A stretch of 64,000 nt of DNA from the NCBI RefSeq assembly GCF_018424685.1, contig NZ_QTKX01000002.1, positions 248,001 through 312,000 of the forward strand, written 5' to 3'. Shown here piece after piece: positions 34,912-43,364 of this stretch. Made by a program: the position numbers and the translations under genes. The notes below the pieces were generated by a model. That model saw only the letters and a list, made by a program, of their open reading frames with translations, made no database searches and had not been told where the DNA came from. Source of the stretch: Mesobacillus boroniphilus. Its GTDB lineage: Bacteria; Bacillota; Bacilli; Bacillales; Cytobacillaceae. The first letter of the stretch is position 1, and each line of letters begins with the position of its first letter.

Positions 34912-36399
34912 TCAGTTCAGCTGTGTAGTGACAATGTTATTGATCAGCCATTTACCATTCTGCAGTACGAATTCGGCTGTATAGTATAGATTGTTTTCCT
35001 GTGACTGGGTCAGTTTGTAATCGGTGTCGCTTGTTCTTGTCAGGTCGGAACGGAAGTCATAGGAATATCTGGATGGTGCTTCATCAGAAACAAGGTATAG
35101 CCCATCGGGTTTTTCGGCAACCAAGTCCTCCAAGTGTTTCTTCAGGAAATCTCCCGTAGCAATGTCAGCAAAATTCTTGTTGATCTCTTCCAGGCTTTTA
35201 TAGGTTTTGAACTTCCGGTCAGGTGCATCAGCTGCATCCTTGAAGATTTCCTCGAGCCTGTTATGGTAGTCTCCCAGCAAGTCAGTTGCACCAGCACTGC
35301 TTAACCATGGTGTTGAGTTATCATTTTCCGTGGTGATTGTATTGATTTTCCATACTCCGGAAAAATTCTTAAACGTTGCAAAGAATATTTCCCTGCCGTT
35401 CATGTCGCCTTCCTGGACCTGGACCAGCTTGTATTCACTATCGGAGACTTTCGTGAACTCATAAGGTTTATCACTCCAGAAGTTGCGGACATCCTCCATG
35501 CCGTCCATGTATAAACCGCCGTTTTCTTCATATACACGAATCTCTACGTAATCTTCAACTGCCTGACGCGTCATGAAACTATCGAACAATTGGTAAAGCT
35601 GTTCTTTTGAGTTGTATGAGACAAACTTATTTCCCGGCTCACCGGTGGCATCTTCAGAAACTTCCTTCCTGAGGGTATTGTATTTCACTAAAAGTTCAAC
35701 AGCTTGCTGTTCTTCGAAGGAGATAACAACTTCTTCTTCACGGATCAACTCATCCAGCAAAGGTTCATGTCCCTTTGCTTTTAAAATCGCTTCGGCAATT
35801 TTGTAAAACTCGCTTTCTGGCATACTTCCTTTACGCTCGACGATTTGATACATCCCTTCATCCTGCCAGGTAAGGAAAATGTGTTCTTCCGAAACTTTAT
35901 TAATATGGCCATTCAAACCTTGAGCCAGTTCAATCGGGGTATCTGGGACTGGAAAATCGGGTTTGTTCTCTCGCATGATATAGGCAAAATAGTCTCCCTC
36001 ATTCTGTCCATAAATATATAAATGCTCATAAAGATCCTCATTCGTATGCGTATGCTTGAAGACATATCCGTCTGGAACATACGGCGGAACGATCAGCTCC
36101 GGTTTTTCTTCTTCTGGCGCTTCAGCGACAGGTGCCTCCTCCTTGGCCGGAGGTGTTTCCCCCAGGTTCTTCGAATAATTAGAATCAACCAGCCAATAAA
36201 TCCCCAAGCTGAAAACAACCAGCAAAGCCAGGCTCAATCCTGCCGGCACCACTCCGCGAAACCAGCTCCCCCGATGCTTTTCCTTCTCCTCAAACCGCCT
36301 GATGACATTCCGTTTCATTCTCGCATTGTATTCTAATCCGGTTAGTTCATCCTTCAGACCTGATTTCAGTTTCTTCAGCTGTTCTTCCAAGGTCAACAC
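34912..36399 (-). CDS. Membrane-anchored anti-sigma factor-like protein
   Basis: 495 residues. A cytoplasmic N-terminus of about 48 residues (LKKLKSGLKDELTGLEYNAR) leads to one membrane helix (about 50-72), a Pro/Glu-rich linker (PPAKEEAPVAEAPEEEKPEL) and a large extracellular part. The first extracellular section (VPPYVPDGYVFKHTHTNEDL) resembles DUF4367-type sensor domains. Two later sections each end in a similar NTF2-like pattern (KYELTQVQEGDMNGREIFFATFK, then YKLTQSQENNLYYTAEFVL), suggesting an internal duplication. It overlaps the sigma gene by 53 nt. The start is uncertain: GTG 36399, TTG 36396 or TTG 36390 are all possible. Confidence 0.75.
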   Translation of the reverse strand: MLTLEEQLKKLKSGLKDELTGLEYNARMKRNVIRRFEEKEKHRGSWFRGVVPAGLSLALLVVFSLGIYWLVDSNYSKNLGETPPAKEEAPVAEAPEEEKPELIVPPYVPDGYVFKHTHTNEDLYEHLYIYGQNEGDYFAYIMRENKPDFPVPDTPIELAQGLNGHINKVSEEHIFLTWQDEGMYQIVERKGSMPESEFYKIAEAILKAKGHEPLLDELIREEEVVISFEEQQAVELLVKYNTLRKEVSEDATGEPGNKFVSYNSKEQLYQLFDSFMTRQAVEDYVEIRVYEENGGLYMDGMEDVRNFWSDKPYEFTKVSDSEYKLVQVQEGDMNGREIFFATFKNFSGVWKINTITTENDNSTPWLSSAGATDLLGDYHNRLEEIFKDAADAPDRKFKTYKSLEEINKNFADIATGDFLKKHLEDLVAEKPDGLYLVSDEAPSRYSYDFRSDLTRTSDTDYKLTQSQENNLYYTAEFVLQNGKWLINNIVTTQLN

Positions 36400-36901
36400 C
36401 CCTTTCCTGTAAAATTTCCTTCAGCAATTGCTTCGCCCTTGTGAGCCTGGATTTCACCGTATTGATGTTCAAGCCGCATACTTCGGCGATTTCTTTTTGG
36501 GGCATTTCCTGATAATAAAATAAATAAATGATTTCCCGGTATTTAACCGGCAGCTTGAACATCGCCTCGACCAGCTCTTTGTTTTCGGCATTCTGGATCA
36601 GCTGCTTTTCCGGACCAGCCTGCTGGCCCCCGAGCATGGATGAGATATAGCCACTGACGAAGACCTTCCGGTGATGCCAGCTTTTTAAATAATCCTTGCA
36701 ATGGTTGGAGGCGACACGATATAGCCAAGTTTGAATTTGTGCCTCTCCCTGAAAAGTATCGAATTTCTGGTAGCACTTCAGGAAAATTTCCTGTGCCAGG
36801 TCCTCGGCAGTCTGCCTGTTCCGGACATAGGAATACGCGAGGTGAAGTACGTCCGTGCCATACTGCTCCATCAGCTCAACGATCACTTTTTCTCTCTGCA
36901 T
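36347..36901 (-). CDS. ECF-type RNA polymerase sigma factor
   Basis: 184 residues. Region 2 is clear (YSYVRNRQTAEDLAQEIFLKCYQKFDTFQG), then TWLYRVASNHCKDYLK, and region 4 (LPVKYREIIYLFYYQEMPQKEIAEVCGLNINTVKSRLTRAKQLL). It directs RNA polymerase to a small envelope-stress regulon. The ATG has GGGGGTG upstream. The overlapping downstream gene encodes its probable membrane anti-sigma factor. The promoter just upstream has the ECF-type AAC and CGTC elements, implying autoregulation. It resembles the sigma-V/X/W group, but cannot be named. Confidence 0.9.
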   Translation of the reverse strand: MQREKVIVELMEQYGTDVLHLAYSYVRNRQTAEDLAQEIFLKCYQKFDTFQGEAQIQTWLYRVASNHCKDYLKSWHHRKVFVSGYISSMLGGQQAGPEKQLIQNAENKELVEAMFKLPVKYREIIYLFYYQEMPQKEIAEVCGLNINTVKSRLTRAKQLLKEILQERGVDLGRTAEETEIRSEG

Positions 36902-36933
36902 TGCTTCACCCCCAGCACTTTCTTTTCTATTTA

Positions 36934-36959
36934 GACGACACGCTTAGGTAAAAGGTTGA
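36934..36959 (-). promoter_or_regulatory. Autoregulatory ECF promoter
   Basis: On the minus strand TCAACC, exactly 16 nt, then CGTC. This matches the TGAAAC-N16-CGTC type used by ECF sigma factors such as sigma-V and sigma-W. It lies 33 nt before the sigma gene. Confidence 0.65.
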
Positions 36960-37126
36960 TAAGATTTCCCAATATTTTACTTGGGTTAGCTAAGTAAAGT
37001 TTACTAGATTCGTATTGTATAATTAACCCGAATTTTGTAAAATAAACAATGCATACCACTTTCTGGAACTGGAGCCAATCCAGGCTTTGGAAAAATAGAG
37101 AGATACATAATTTAGGAGGGGAAAAA

Positions 37127-38920
37127 TTGAGCAAAAAACTATCGGTCTTATTCATTGGTTTTGTGATGCTTCTGTCTGTACTTGCGCCAAAGGCATCGTA
37201 CGCTGAATCTTTGTTTGAAGTGACAGTGACGATTGCAGGTCAAGAGTATGTAGTAGCAAATGAAACAAATTCTTTTGAAGTGAATGTCGACGATTTGATC
37301 GCCGATCTTGGGGTGCAGGAAACGGATAAAGTAGAAAAAATCTCCGTTGCCACTCCGGAGGGTGTCGATTCGATCACATTCGAATTTTTGGCTTTGAATG
37401 CATTCTTCCCGGATGCGATAATTGAAGTAGTGAACAACAAGGCGGAGTACGTTGTATCCGAATGGCTTGGCGACCTTGACCAGGGCAGCGACGGCGTATC
37501 CATCCAGAATCTTCGCCAGCTGATGCATGTGGTGAACAATGAGGCATGGGTAACAGCAACTGTTGATTATGCAGATGGCGGGTATGAAATCCTTGATATC
37601 CTATTTACTTCTGGCAGCGGCGTGGAAATTCCTGCTGTTAATGCAGTGGAGCTGACAGGAATTTCATTGATGACAAATATAGGAGAAGTTGCGCTTGTGA
37701 AGGATGGCAGCAACCAGTTCTACCTTGACCTTGCCGGCAATAACGGCACTGTCGAGGTGAACGCGATCAAGTTCAAGTCATCTACGGCAAAAACGGTATC
37801 ACTATTCTCCAACGATTCTTATTTATATAAAGAAGAAACAGATTTACAGTTTGTTAATGGCGAGGCAGTGATAGATGTTGAGAAACTGATCACTTCTGAA
37901 CTTGCTGACATTCTTGGTGATGGTGAAACTTATCTGACAAACTATCAAGAACTTAAATACATGGTAGCAAGCCTGTTCCAAAATACATTCAACGGATATG
38001 TGGCAGCTGCTGACGGCTCGCAGTCTCCATTCCAGGTCGTAGTCAACATAGACGGCTTTGTTGAAGAAGGCGGAAAGGTATATTTCTACGATATCGATGG
38101 ACAGCGTGTAACTGGCTGGGTTGAATTCGATGGCGACTGGTATTATTTCAATCCTAAAGGCGGCGCAATGCTTGAAAACAGCTGGTTATTATACGGCGGC
38201 CAATGGTACTTCCTTGGCGCTGACGGTGTAATGGCAACTGGCTGGCAGGAATTTGGAGATCGGACTTACTATTTCACTGAAACAGGTGAGATGGTTAAGG
38301 GATTCATTAAAATCGACAGCAAATGGTATTTCTTCCACCCTGTTAAAGGCAGCGTGAACGAAGGTGTCCTGCAAAAAGGCTGGGTAAAACACAACGGCGT
38401 GACGCGCTTCATGGACCTGAACACAGGAGCTGCGATCACGAACTGGAAGCGAATCGGCGGCAAGTGGTATTTCTTCAATAATGAAGGCGAAATGCAAACT
38501 GGCTGGGAATTCACTGGCGGCAAGTGGTACTTCATGGATGGCAACGGCGTCATGAAGACGGGCTGGCTGCAGCAAGGTGCAAGGAAGTACTTCCTTGACA
38601 CAGTGAACGGTGATATGGTGACTGCCTGGAAATACATCGGCGGCAAGTGGTACTACTTTGATAAAAAAGAAGGCAGCATGGAGACTGGCTGGGTATACGA
38701 TGCCAAGAAGTGGTACTTCATGGATGGCAATGGTGTCATGAAAAAAGGCTGGGTATACACTGGCGGCAAATGGTACTTCCTTGACAACAGCGGCGCGATG
38801 AAGACTGGCTGGATCCTTACTGGCGGCAAGTGGTACTACCTATACAAGGACGGAGCAATGGCGAAGAGCACTGTCATCGACGGATATCGTCTTGGCAGCG
38901 ACGGAGCATGGATCCGATAA
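37127..38920 (+). CDS. Secreted protein with about 13 C-terminal cell-wall-binding repeats
   Basis: 597 residues from the TTG at 37127, chosen for AGGAGGGG 6 nt upstream and the signal peptide KKLSVLFIGFVMLLSVLAPKASYA. Residues about 27-310 form an unassigned extracellular region (FEVTVTIAGQEYVVANETNS). From about residue 320 there are some 13 repeats of 20-22 residues, typically GWxxTGGKWYFxDxxGxMKT, of the CW_binding_1 type. The repeats should hold it on the wall. It is divergent from the ECF operon. Its repeats resemble those at 22264-24906 but the N-terminal domains differ. Confidence 0.85.
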   Translation: MSKKLSVLFIGFVMLLSVLAPKASYAESLFEVTVTIAGQEYVVANETNSFEVNVDDLIADLGVQETDKVEKISVATPEGVDSITFEFLALNAFFPDAIIEVVNNKAEYVVSEWLGDLDQGSDGVSIQNLRQLMHVVNNEAWVTATVDYADGGYEILDILFTSGSGVEIPAVNAVELTGISLMTNIGEVALVKDGSNQFYLDLAGNNGTVEVNAIKFKSSTAKTVSLFSNDSYLYKEETDLQFVNGEAVIDVEKLITSELADILGDGETYLTNYQELKYMVASLFQNTFNGYVAAADGSQSPFQVVVNIDGFVEEGGKVYFYDIDGQRVTGWVEFDGDWYYFNPKGGAMLENSWLLYGGQWYFLGADGVMATGWQEFGDRTYYFTETGEMVKGFIKIDSKWYFFHPVKGSVNEGVLQKGWVKHNGVTRFMDLNTGAAITNWKRIGGKWYFFNNEGEMQTGWEFTGGKWYFMDGNGVMKTGWLQQGARKYFLDTVNGDMVTAWKYIGGKWYYFDKKEGSMETGWVYDAKKWYFMDGNGVMKKGWVYTGGKWYFLDNSGAMKTGWILTGGKWYYLYKDGAMAKSTVIDGYRLGSDGAWIR

Positions 38921-38929
38921 AGTAACAAT

Positions 38930-38970
38930 GGCTGAACCGACCTGATTGGACGGTTCAGCTTTCGTTTTAT
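38930..38970 (+). terminator. Rho-independent terminator after the wall-repeat protein
   Basis: GCTGAACCG / CGGTTCAGC form a perfect 9-bp stem with an 11-nt loop, followed by TTTCGTTTT. Confidence 0.85.
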
Positions 38971-39003
38971 AGAATAAGAAAGTGTAAATTGCACTTCGAC
39001 AAT

Positions 39004-39182
39004 TGTCTAGCTCCAGCGCCTAGCCAGTTTTCATCCTCGACAGTGCTTCCTCGAGTATCTTGCGATAAGCGTCAGCTTTGAGCAGCTCGAGACGTTTCGG
39101 TCCGCCCAATGAAGTCAAAAACCGACTTCACCGGTCGGCCCTCCAACGCTTGTCGGGGCTGACCAAGGCGCTTACGCTTTTC
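39004..39182. repeat. Dispersed intergenic repeat, copy 2 (longer variant)
   Basis: Shares both ends and the central palindrome with copy 1 at 15985, but contains about 65 extra bases between CGCCTAGCC and TTTCGGTCCGCC. It lies about 55 bp before the ribosome binding site of the next gene. Confidence 0.85.
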
Positions 39183-39252
39183 ATGCAATAGAGAAATTTT
39201 TCCTTTTAGTAGACAGCCAGATGGACATACTCCTGATAGAGGTGATGGATAA

Positions 39253-40035
39253 ATGAAGAAGTGGAAGATCATCCTTGCGGCATTTTCGCTGCTGTTGATC
39301 GCCGGCGCAGGTTATGTTTATTACCTGCTCGAGGTAAAGACGTATGAAGTGAAGGACGAAAAAGTAGAAGAGGTTGTAAGCGAGGATTATGATATTGCTC
39401 TTCCTGAGGAAGAAAGCAGTGACGGAGCTGCACCTGCACAAGAAACCGCTGATGAAACAGGAGAAGAAAAGGATACAACAGCAGCCAGCGAAGAATCTGA
39501 TGGTCAAAACAGGGATTCAAGTAATACAACAACGGAAACTACCAGTACAGGCAGCAACAATAAGGAAAGTACAACTAAGGTAGACAAAAGCAGCCTGACT
39601 GTATCAACAGATAAAAAAGCCGCAAAAACAGCTTCTAGTGAAAAAACAGATACGAAGCAGAAACCGAAAGCTCCGGCTAAGCCTGCTGCAAAAGAAATCG
39701 CGGCAAAATACGAGCCAAGCTTCGTCCAGCTGGAAGCACAGGCAAACAGCAAAATTGATGCGCTGGTCAGCCATGCGTACAGCGAATACAAAACGAAACA
39801 ACAGGACGGCGAAAATGTCGATTACTTCTATTTTTACTCAAAATACAGCACGGCAGGGAAAATCCTTGAGCGGAAGACAGACAGCACATTCAACTATGTG
39901 TATAACGCGCTCGTCAATGAACTGATAAACAATGGCTATGATTCAACCGAAGCGCAGAAGTTTAAAACAGCGTACGAAGCAGCGAAAAAAGAAAGACGTT
40001 CAGCAATCCTGAATAAGGCGAAAGCGAATATGTAA
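39253..40035 (+). CDS. Membrane-anchored protein with a low-complexity linker, unknown function
   Basis: 260 residues. One N-terminal membrane segment (about 6-26) is followed by a long disordered linker rich in E, S, T, D and later K, A, P (about 30-155). A helical C-terminal domain of about 100 residues (SFVQLEAQANSKIDALVSHA ... KKERRSAILNKAKA) ends the protein. GAGGTGA lies 8 nt before the ATG. It is likely anchored outside the membrane with the linker spanning the wall. No family is recognised. It is followed by a terminator. Confidence 0.75.
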   Translation: MKKWKIILAAFSLLLIAGAGYVYYLLEVKTYEVKDEKVEEVVSEDYDIALPEEESSDGAAPAQETADETGEEKDTTAASEESDGQNRDSSNTTTETTSTGSNNKESTTKVDKSSLTVSTDKKAAKTASSEKTDTKQKPKAPAKPAAKEIAAKYEPSFVQLEAQANSKIDALVSHAYSEYKTKQQDGENVDYFYFYSKYSTAGKILERKTDSTFNYVYNALVNELINNGYDSTEAQKFKTAYEAAKKERRSAILNKAKANM

Positions 40036-40042
40036 TAAATAG

Positions 40043-40066
40043 ACCTCCTTCGATGGGGGTTTTTTA
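40043..40066 (+). terminator. Rho-independent terminator
   Basis: ACCTCC pairs with GGGGGT (one wobble) around a 6-nt loop, followed by T6. Confidence 0.7.
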
Positions 40067-40338
40067 TGTTTTCCCTCGAAGATTGTCCAGAACAGGCCCT
40101 TATTTTGCCTTTCTCATTTGGGCGACGTTTTCATTAACTCCTTCTCCACCTGAGGCATAAAGTATAGGGAAGGAAAACTTCAGCAAGCAGGTTATCTCAA
40201 TTGGTTTATGGGTAAAGATATATTCCAGTCTCTTATATTCCTATAGATAGTATGAATATATTTCTTACTGGAAAATCATTTACAAATCTATTAAATTGAA
40301 ATAAAATCAGTTTATGGAAATTCAGGAGGTAACAGGAA
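40067..40338 (+). other. Intergenic region without recognised features
   Basis: About 270 bp, AT-rich. I see no gene. It should contain the promoter of the small gene at 40339, but no clear consensus is visible. Confidence 0.3.
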
Positions 40339-40497
40339 ATGGAAGCTGAGACCCATACAGAGGATATGACATTTCACCAGGATCAAATCATCAGCTTGAT
40401 CAAGAAAACGTATGAGCATGGAAATATGGAACAAATGACAATTAGCAAGCTGATGGAGCAGCTGAAGATAGATTTGCAGGGTGCGATAGCGAAATAG
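40339..40497 (+). CDS. 52-residue soluble helical protein, unknown
   Basis: ATG 40339 with AGGAGGT 8 nt upstream; stop TAG at 40495-40497; a terminator follows immediately. The protein starts MEAETHTEDMTFHQDQIISL and continues with amphipathic helices (ISKLMEQLKIDLQGAIAK), without membrane segments. The combination of strong ribosome binding site, own terminator and position just before the exopolysaccharide operon argues for a real gene. No family is recognised. A regulatory role is possible but only a guess. Confidence 0.6.
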   Translation: MEAETHTEDMTFHQDQIISLIKKTYEHGNMEQMTISKLMEQLKIDLQGAIAK

Positions 40498-40498
40498 A

Positions 40499-40529
40499 AA
40501 TGGCGGCGGAATACCGGGCCATTTTTATT
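40499..40529 (+). terminator. Rho-independent terminator after the 52-aa gene
   Basis: AATGGC / GCCATT outer stem with an inner CGG / CCG stem, followed by a T-rich tract. Confidence 0.7.
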
Positions 40530-40640
40530 TTGTTTATTTTTGTTTATGTAAGTCAATAAGAAACTAGTAATTTATGGTATATACAAAAAATGCCTACAAA
40601 ATTACATAAATTAGGTTTAAATTATAAATTACAGGGAATC

Positions 40641-40703
40641 TTGTAAAGTTTGTAAAAAAAATGATATACTGGCGCCAAAAATCGCCAATTTCTGTGCTAT
40701 AAT
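40641..40703 (+). promoter_or_regulatory. Promoter region of the exopolysaccharide operon
   Basis: Two candidates. TTGTAA-N18-TATACT lies at 40641-40670. Downstream is a perfect extended -10, TGCTATAAT at 40695-40703, without a good -35. Between them TGGCG / CGCCA (40670-40687) form an inverted repeat that may be an operator. The leader to ywqC is about 35 nt from the second candidate. Confidence 0.5.
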
Positions 40704-40744
40704 ACTTTTTGAATTTTATTTTGCGGATATCGGAGGATGTAACG

Positions 40745-41488
40745 TTGGAAGAAACAATTAGTTTGAAAGAACTGCTGGACACTTTGAAAAAACGCCTTTG
40801 GTTAATCCTTTCAATCACGTTTGTGGCGGTACTGGCCAGCGGGATTGTTAGCTACTTCTTTTTAACCCCGATCTATCAGGCTTCGACACAAATTCTCGTC
40901 AACCAAAAGCAGAGTGAACAGGCTGCCTATAACCCTAGTGTAGTACAGACAAATCTGCAGCTGATCAATACATATAATGGCATCATCAAGAGCAACCGGA
41001 TCCTTGATATTGTGATTGAAGATATGGATTTGAACATGACAGCGGAGCAGCTGAAAGGCAGCATCAACGTCGGAAGTGAAACAAACTCACAGATTGTGAA
41101 TATCTCAGTCCAAAATGCGGATAAGAAGCTGGCAGTCGATATTGCCAACAAGATAGCAAATGTTTTTAGTAAGGAAGTTGTTGTTATCTTTAGTGTGGAC
41201 AATGTGAGCGTCCTGGCTGAAGCGACCGATGTCCAGACTCAGTCGCCAATCAAGCCGAAGCCTCCGCTTAACATTGCAATCGCGCTTGTAGTCGGATTGA
41301 TGGCGGGTGTCGGACTGGCATTCCTCCTCGAGTATTTGGACAATACGGTAAAAAGCGCGCAGGATATTGAAAAGCAATTGGGAATGCCTGTTCTTGGCGT
41401 CATTTCTGTGATCGATGAAAAACAGATGGCAGCGAGAAAGCAAAAACGGGGACAAAGGCAAATGGAAAGAGGTGAGAGCGGTGTTTAA
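40745..41488 (+). CDS. ywqC: Chain-length regulator / kinase activator (Wzz type)
   Basis: 247 residues from the TTG at 40745 (GGAGG 8 nt upstream). Two membrane helices (about 20-42 and 178-200) bracket an extracellular domain, the Wzz/CapA layout. The second helix is preceded by the proline-rich PIKPKPPLN. YwqC/CapA-type proteins control polymer length and activate the cognate tyrosine kinase through their C-terminus. ywqD starts before its stop (8-nt overlap), as expected for a co-polymerase/kinase pair. EpsA is an alternative name given the locus. Confidence 0.88.
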   Translation: MEETISLKELLDTLKKRLWLILSITFVAVLASGIVSYFFLTPIYQASTQILVNQKQSEQAAYNPSVVQTNLQLINTYNGIIKSNRILDIVIEDMDLNMTAEQLKGSINVGSETNSQIVNISVQNADKKLAVDIANKIANVFSKEVVVIFSVDNVSVLAEATDVQTQSPIKPKPPLNIAIALVVGLMAGVGLAFLLEYLDNTVKSAQDIEKQLGMPVLGVISVIDEKQMAARKQKRGQRQMERGESGV

Positions 41489-42179
41489 GAAAAAAGCCAA
41501 AGTACTGGGTAATTCACAGCGAAGCCTCGTCACATTGCATGACCCTAAATCACCGATTTCAGAGCAATACCGGACGATTCGGACGAATATCCAGTTCTCT
41601 TCTGTCGACAAAGAAATCAAGACACTGATGGTAACCTCTCCAGGACCTGCGGAAGGTAAGTCGACCACCGCAGCCAACATGGCTGTCGTGTTCGCACAGC
41701 AGGAAAAGAAGGTGCTGCTCGTCGATACAGACTTAAGAAAGCCGACGGTGCATTATACATTCAGCCTGAACAACACATACGGACTGACTTCGATTCTATC
41801 AAAGCAGCGGACACTGGCCGATGCTGTCCATAAAACGGACCAGCCTAATCTGTCCATCCTGACAAGCGGTCCGATCCCGCCCAATCCGGCTGAGTTATTG
41901 GGTTCACATGCGATGGCGCAATTCCTGGAGGATGCGAAAGGCGAATACGATGTCATCCTATTTGACACGCCGCCGGTGCTTGCGGTAACCGATGCACAGA
42001 TCCTCGCCAACAAATGCGATGGCGTGTTGCTAGTCGTCTACAGCGGCAAGACAGAAATGGAAGAAGCAGCTAAGTCGAAAGAACTGCTGACAGCAGCAAA
42101 AGGCAAGCTTCTCGGAACGGTTCTCAACCATAAGAAGCTGCAAAGCTCAGACTACTATTACTATTATGGTAACAAATAA
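41481..42179 (+). CDS. ywqD: Bacterial tyrosine kinase (BY-kinase) of the polysaccharide operon
   Basis: 232 residues from the GTG at 41481, with AGAGGTGA 6-7 nt upstream. Walker A is SPGPAEGKSTTA (K60), Walker A' is LLVDTDLRKP (D82, D84), and Walker B lies in VILFDTPP. The C-terminus is a cluster of five tyrosines, Y225-Y229, three residues from the end, the autophosphorylation site. It works with YwqC and is dephosphorylated by YwqE. In B. subtilis YwqD also phosphorylates UDP-glucose dehydrogenase and Ssb. Here the nucleotide-sugar dehydrogenase at 49308 could be a target (inference). Confidence 0.93.
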   Translation: MFKKKAKVLGNSQRSLVTLHDPKSPISEQYRTIRTNIQFSSVDKEIKTLMVTSPGPAEGKSTTAANMAVVFAQQEKKVLLVDTDLRKPTVHYTFSLNNTYGLTSILSKQRTLADAVHKTDQPNLSILTSGPIPPNPAELLGSHAMAQFLEDAKGEYDVILFDTPPVLAVTDAQILANKCDGVLLVVYSGKTEMEEAAKSKELLTAAKGKLLGTVLNHKKLQSSDYYYYYGNK

Positions 42180-42291
42180 CAGTCATTCGACAAAGATTCG
42201 ACAAAATTCCCCCGTTTACCCATAAGGGGTATAATGGTAATATTAGAAAAGAACTATAAATGTGACGAAATTATGGAAATGAGTGGGCGGA

Positions 42292-43056
42292 ATGATAGAT
42301 TTACATTGTCATATACTAGCAGGAATAGACGATGGCGCACAAACGATGGCAGACAGCATCGAAATGGCGCGAGCTGCAGTTAATGAAGGAATCGACACAA
42401 TCATTGCGACCCCTCACCACAAAAACGGCCGTTATGAAAATACGAAACAAGCAATCATTGAGAAGACAGCGGAGCTGAATGATGTACTGAAAGCAGAGAA
42501 CATCCCGCTGACCATCCTTCCGGGCCAGGAACCGGCCATCCACGGGGAGCTGATGAAGGGAATAACGCTGGGGGAAGTAAGCACTCTGAATAACACACAA
42601 TACATATTCATTGAATTGCCTTCGGGTCATGTGCCGCGATATACCGATAAGTTATTATATGATTTGCAGATGGAAGGGAAAATCCCGGTCATCGTCCATC
42701 CGGAACGGAACCAGGAAATCATCGAGCGTCCTGAAATCCTATATCAATTGATTAAGAACGGCGCACTATCGCAAGTAACTGCGTCAAGTATTTGCGGAAT
42801 TTTCGGAAAAAAGATCAAGAACTTCTCAGAACAGCTGATTGAAGCAAACCTGACTCATTTTATCGCATCGGATGCACACAACACAAATAAACGCCGCTTT
42901 CATATGGCACGCGCTTATAATCATATTGAAACCCGTTATGGTGTGGATATGGTCTATTTCCTCAAAGAAAACGCCGAACTGCTTGTCCGGGATCATAATG
43001 TATACAAAGAAGTGCCACAGCGCGTCAAAAAGAAAAAATTCCTTGGACTATTTTAA
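42292..43056 (+). CDS. ywqE: PHP-family protein-tyrosine phosphatase
   Basis: 254 residues from the ATG at 42292; a GTG at 42283 is possible. It opens with the PHP metal motif MIDLHCHILAGIDDGAQ (H5, H7), then IATPHH, GQEPAI, VIVHPERNQE, and FIASDAHN. This is the manganese-dependent YwqE/CapC/CpsB phosphatase that removes phosphate from the BY-kinase tyrosines and so controls polymer synthesis. It completes the ywqC-ywqD-ywqE control module. The structured RNA element follows directly. Confidence 0.92.
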   Translation: MIDLHCHILAGIDDGAQTMADSIEMARAAVNEGIDTIIATPHHKNGRYENTKQAIIEKTAELNDVLKAENIPLTILPGQEPAIHGELMKGITLGEVSTLNNTQYIFIELPSGHVPRYTDKLLYDLQMEGKIPVIVHPERNQEIIERPEILYQLIKNGALSQVTASSICGIFGKKIKNFSEQLIEANLTHFIASDAHNTNKRRFHMARAYNHIETRYGVDMVYFLKENAELLVRDHNVYKEVPQRVKKKKFLGLF

Positions 43057-43077
43057 TCACAACAAGAAGCAATACAT

Positions 43078-43218
43078 ATTTGTCAGGAAGACCTGACCGG
43101 CGATGCCTCCTACCCGTTACCCATGGAGGCACTCGATCATGCTGTGGGATGCTGGGAAAGCAGTCCTTAGACACTTGAGTTGTCGATAGCATGGTGTGAG
43201 GGCGGGTTAGATGCCCAT
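43078..43218 (+). ncRNA. Candidate eps-associated RNA (EAR) antitermination element
   Basis: The 308-bp gap between ywqE and the capD/epsC-like gene is where EAR occurs in Bacillus exopolysaccharide operons. I can fold a multi-helix RNA by eye: GTCAGG/CCTGAC (43082-43097, tetraloop AAGA), TGCCTCC/GGAGGCA (43104-43131), CATGCT/AGCATG (43138-43193) enclosing GGATGCT/AGCAGTCC and GACA/TGTC (43170-43184), and GGGC/GCCC (43200-43216). The loop sequence ACCCG (43112-43116) is complementary to CGGGT (43203-43207), giving a pseudoknot, as described for EAR. EAR promotes read-through of terminators in the long operon. The assignment rests on position and fold, not on a covariance search. Confidence 0.65.
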
Positions 43219-43243
43219 TAGTTTTTATCAATCAACCTTATAT

Positions 43244-43291
43244 ATATCTAATGAAAATTCATGTCAAGACACGTGTGTTTTCATTAGATAT
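43244..43291 (+). terminator. 14-bp perfect inverted repeat downstream of the EAR candidate
   Basis: ATATCTAATGAAAA (43244-43257) and its exact complement (43278-43291) enclose 20 nt and are followed by TTATTTTT. It could be an intrinsic terminator controlled by the upstream RNA, although the stem is AT-rich. Confidence 0.5.
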
Positions 43292-43364
43292 TTATTTTTG
43301 GCGCAAGAAATATTATTTAAAAATAGCATCTATCACTACGTATGAAAATAATAGGGGGATATGA

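Noticed and set aside
43078..43218. The structured RNA as a c-di-GMP riboswitch or T-box
   Set aside because: I see neither the GNRA/tetraloop-receptor core of a c-di-GMP riboswitch nor a T-box sequence; position and pseudoknot fit EAR better.
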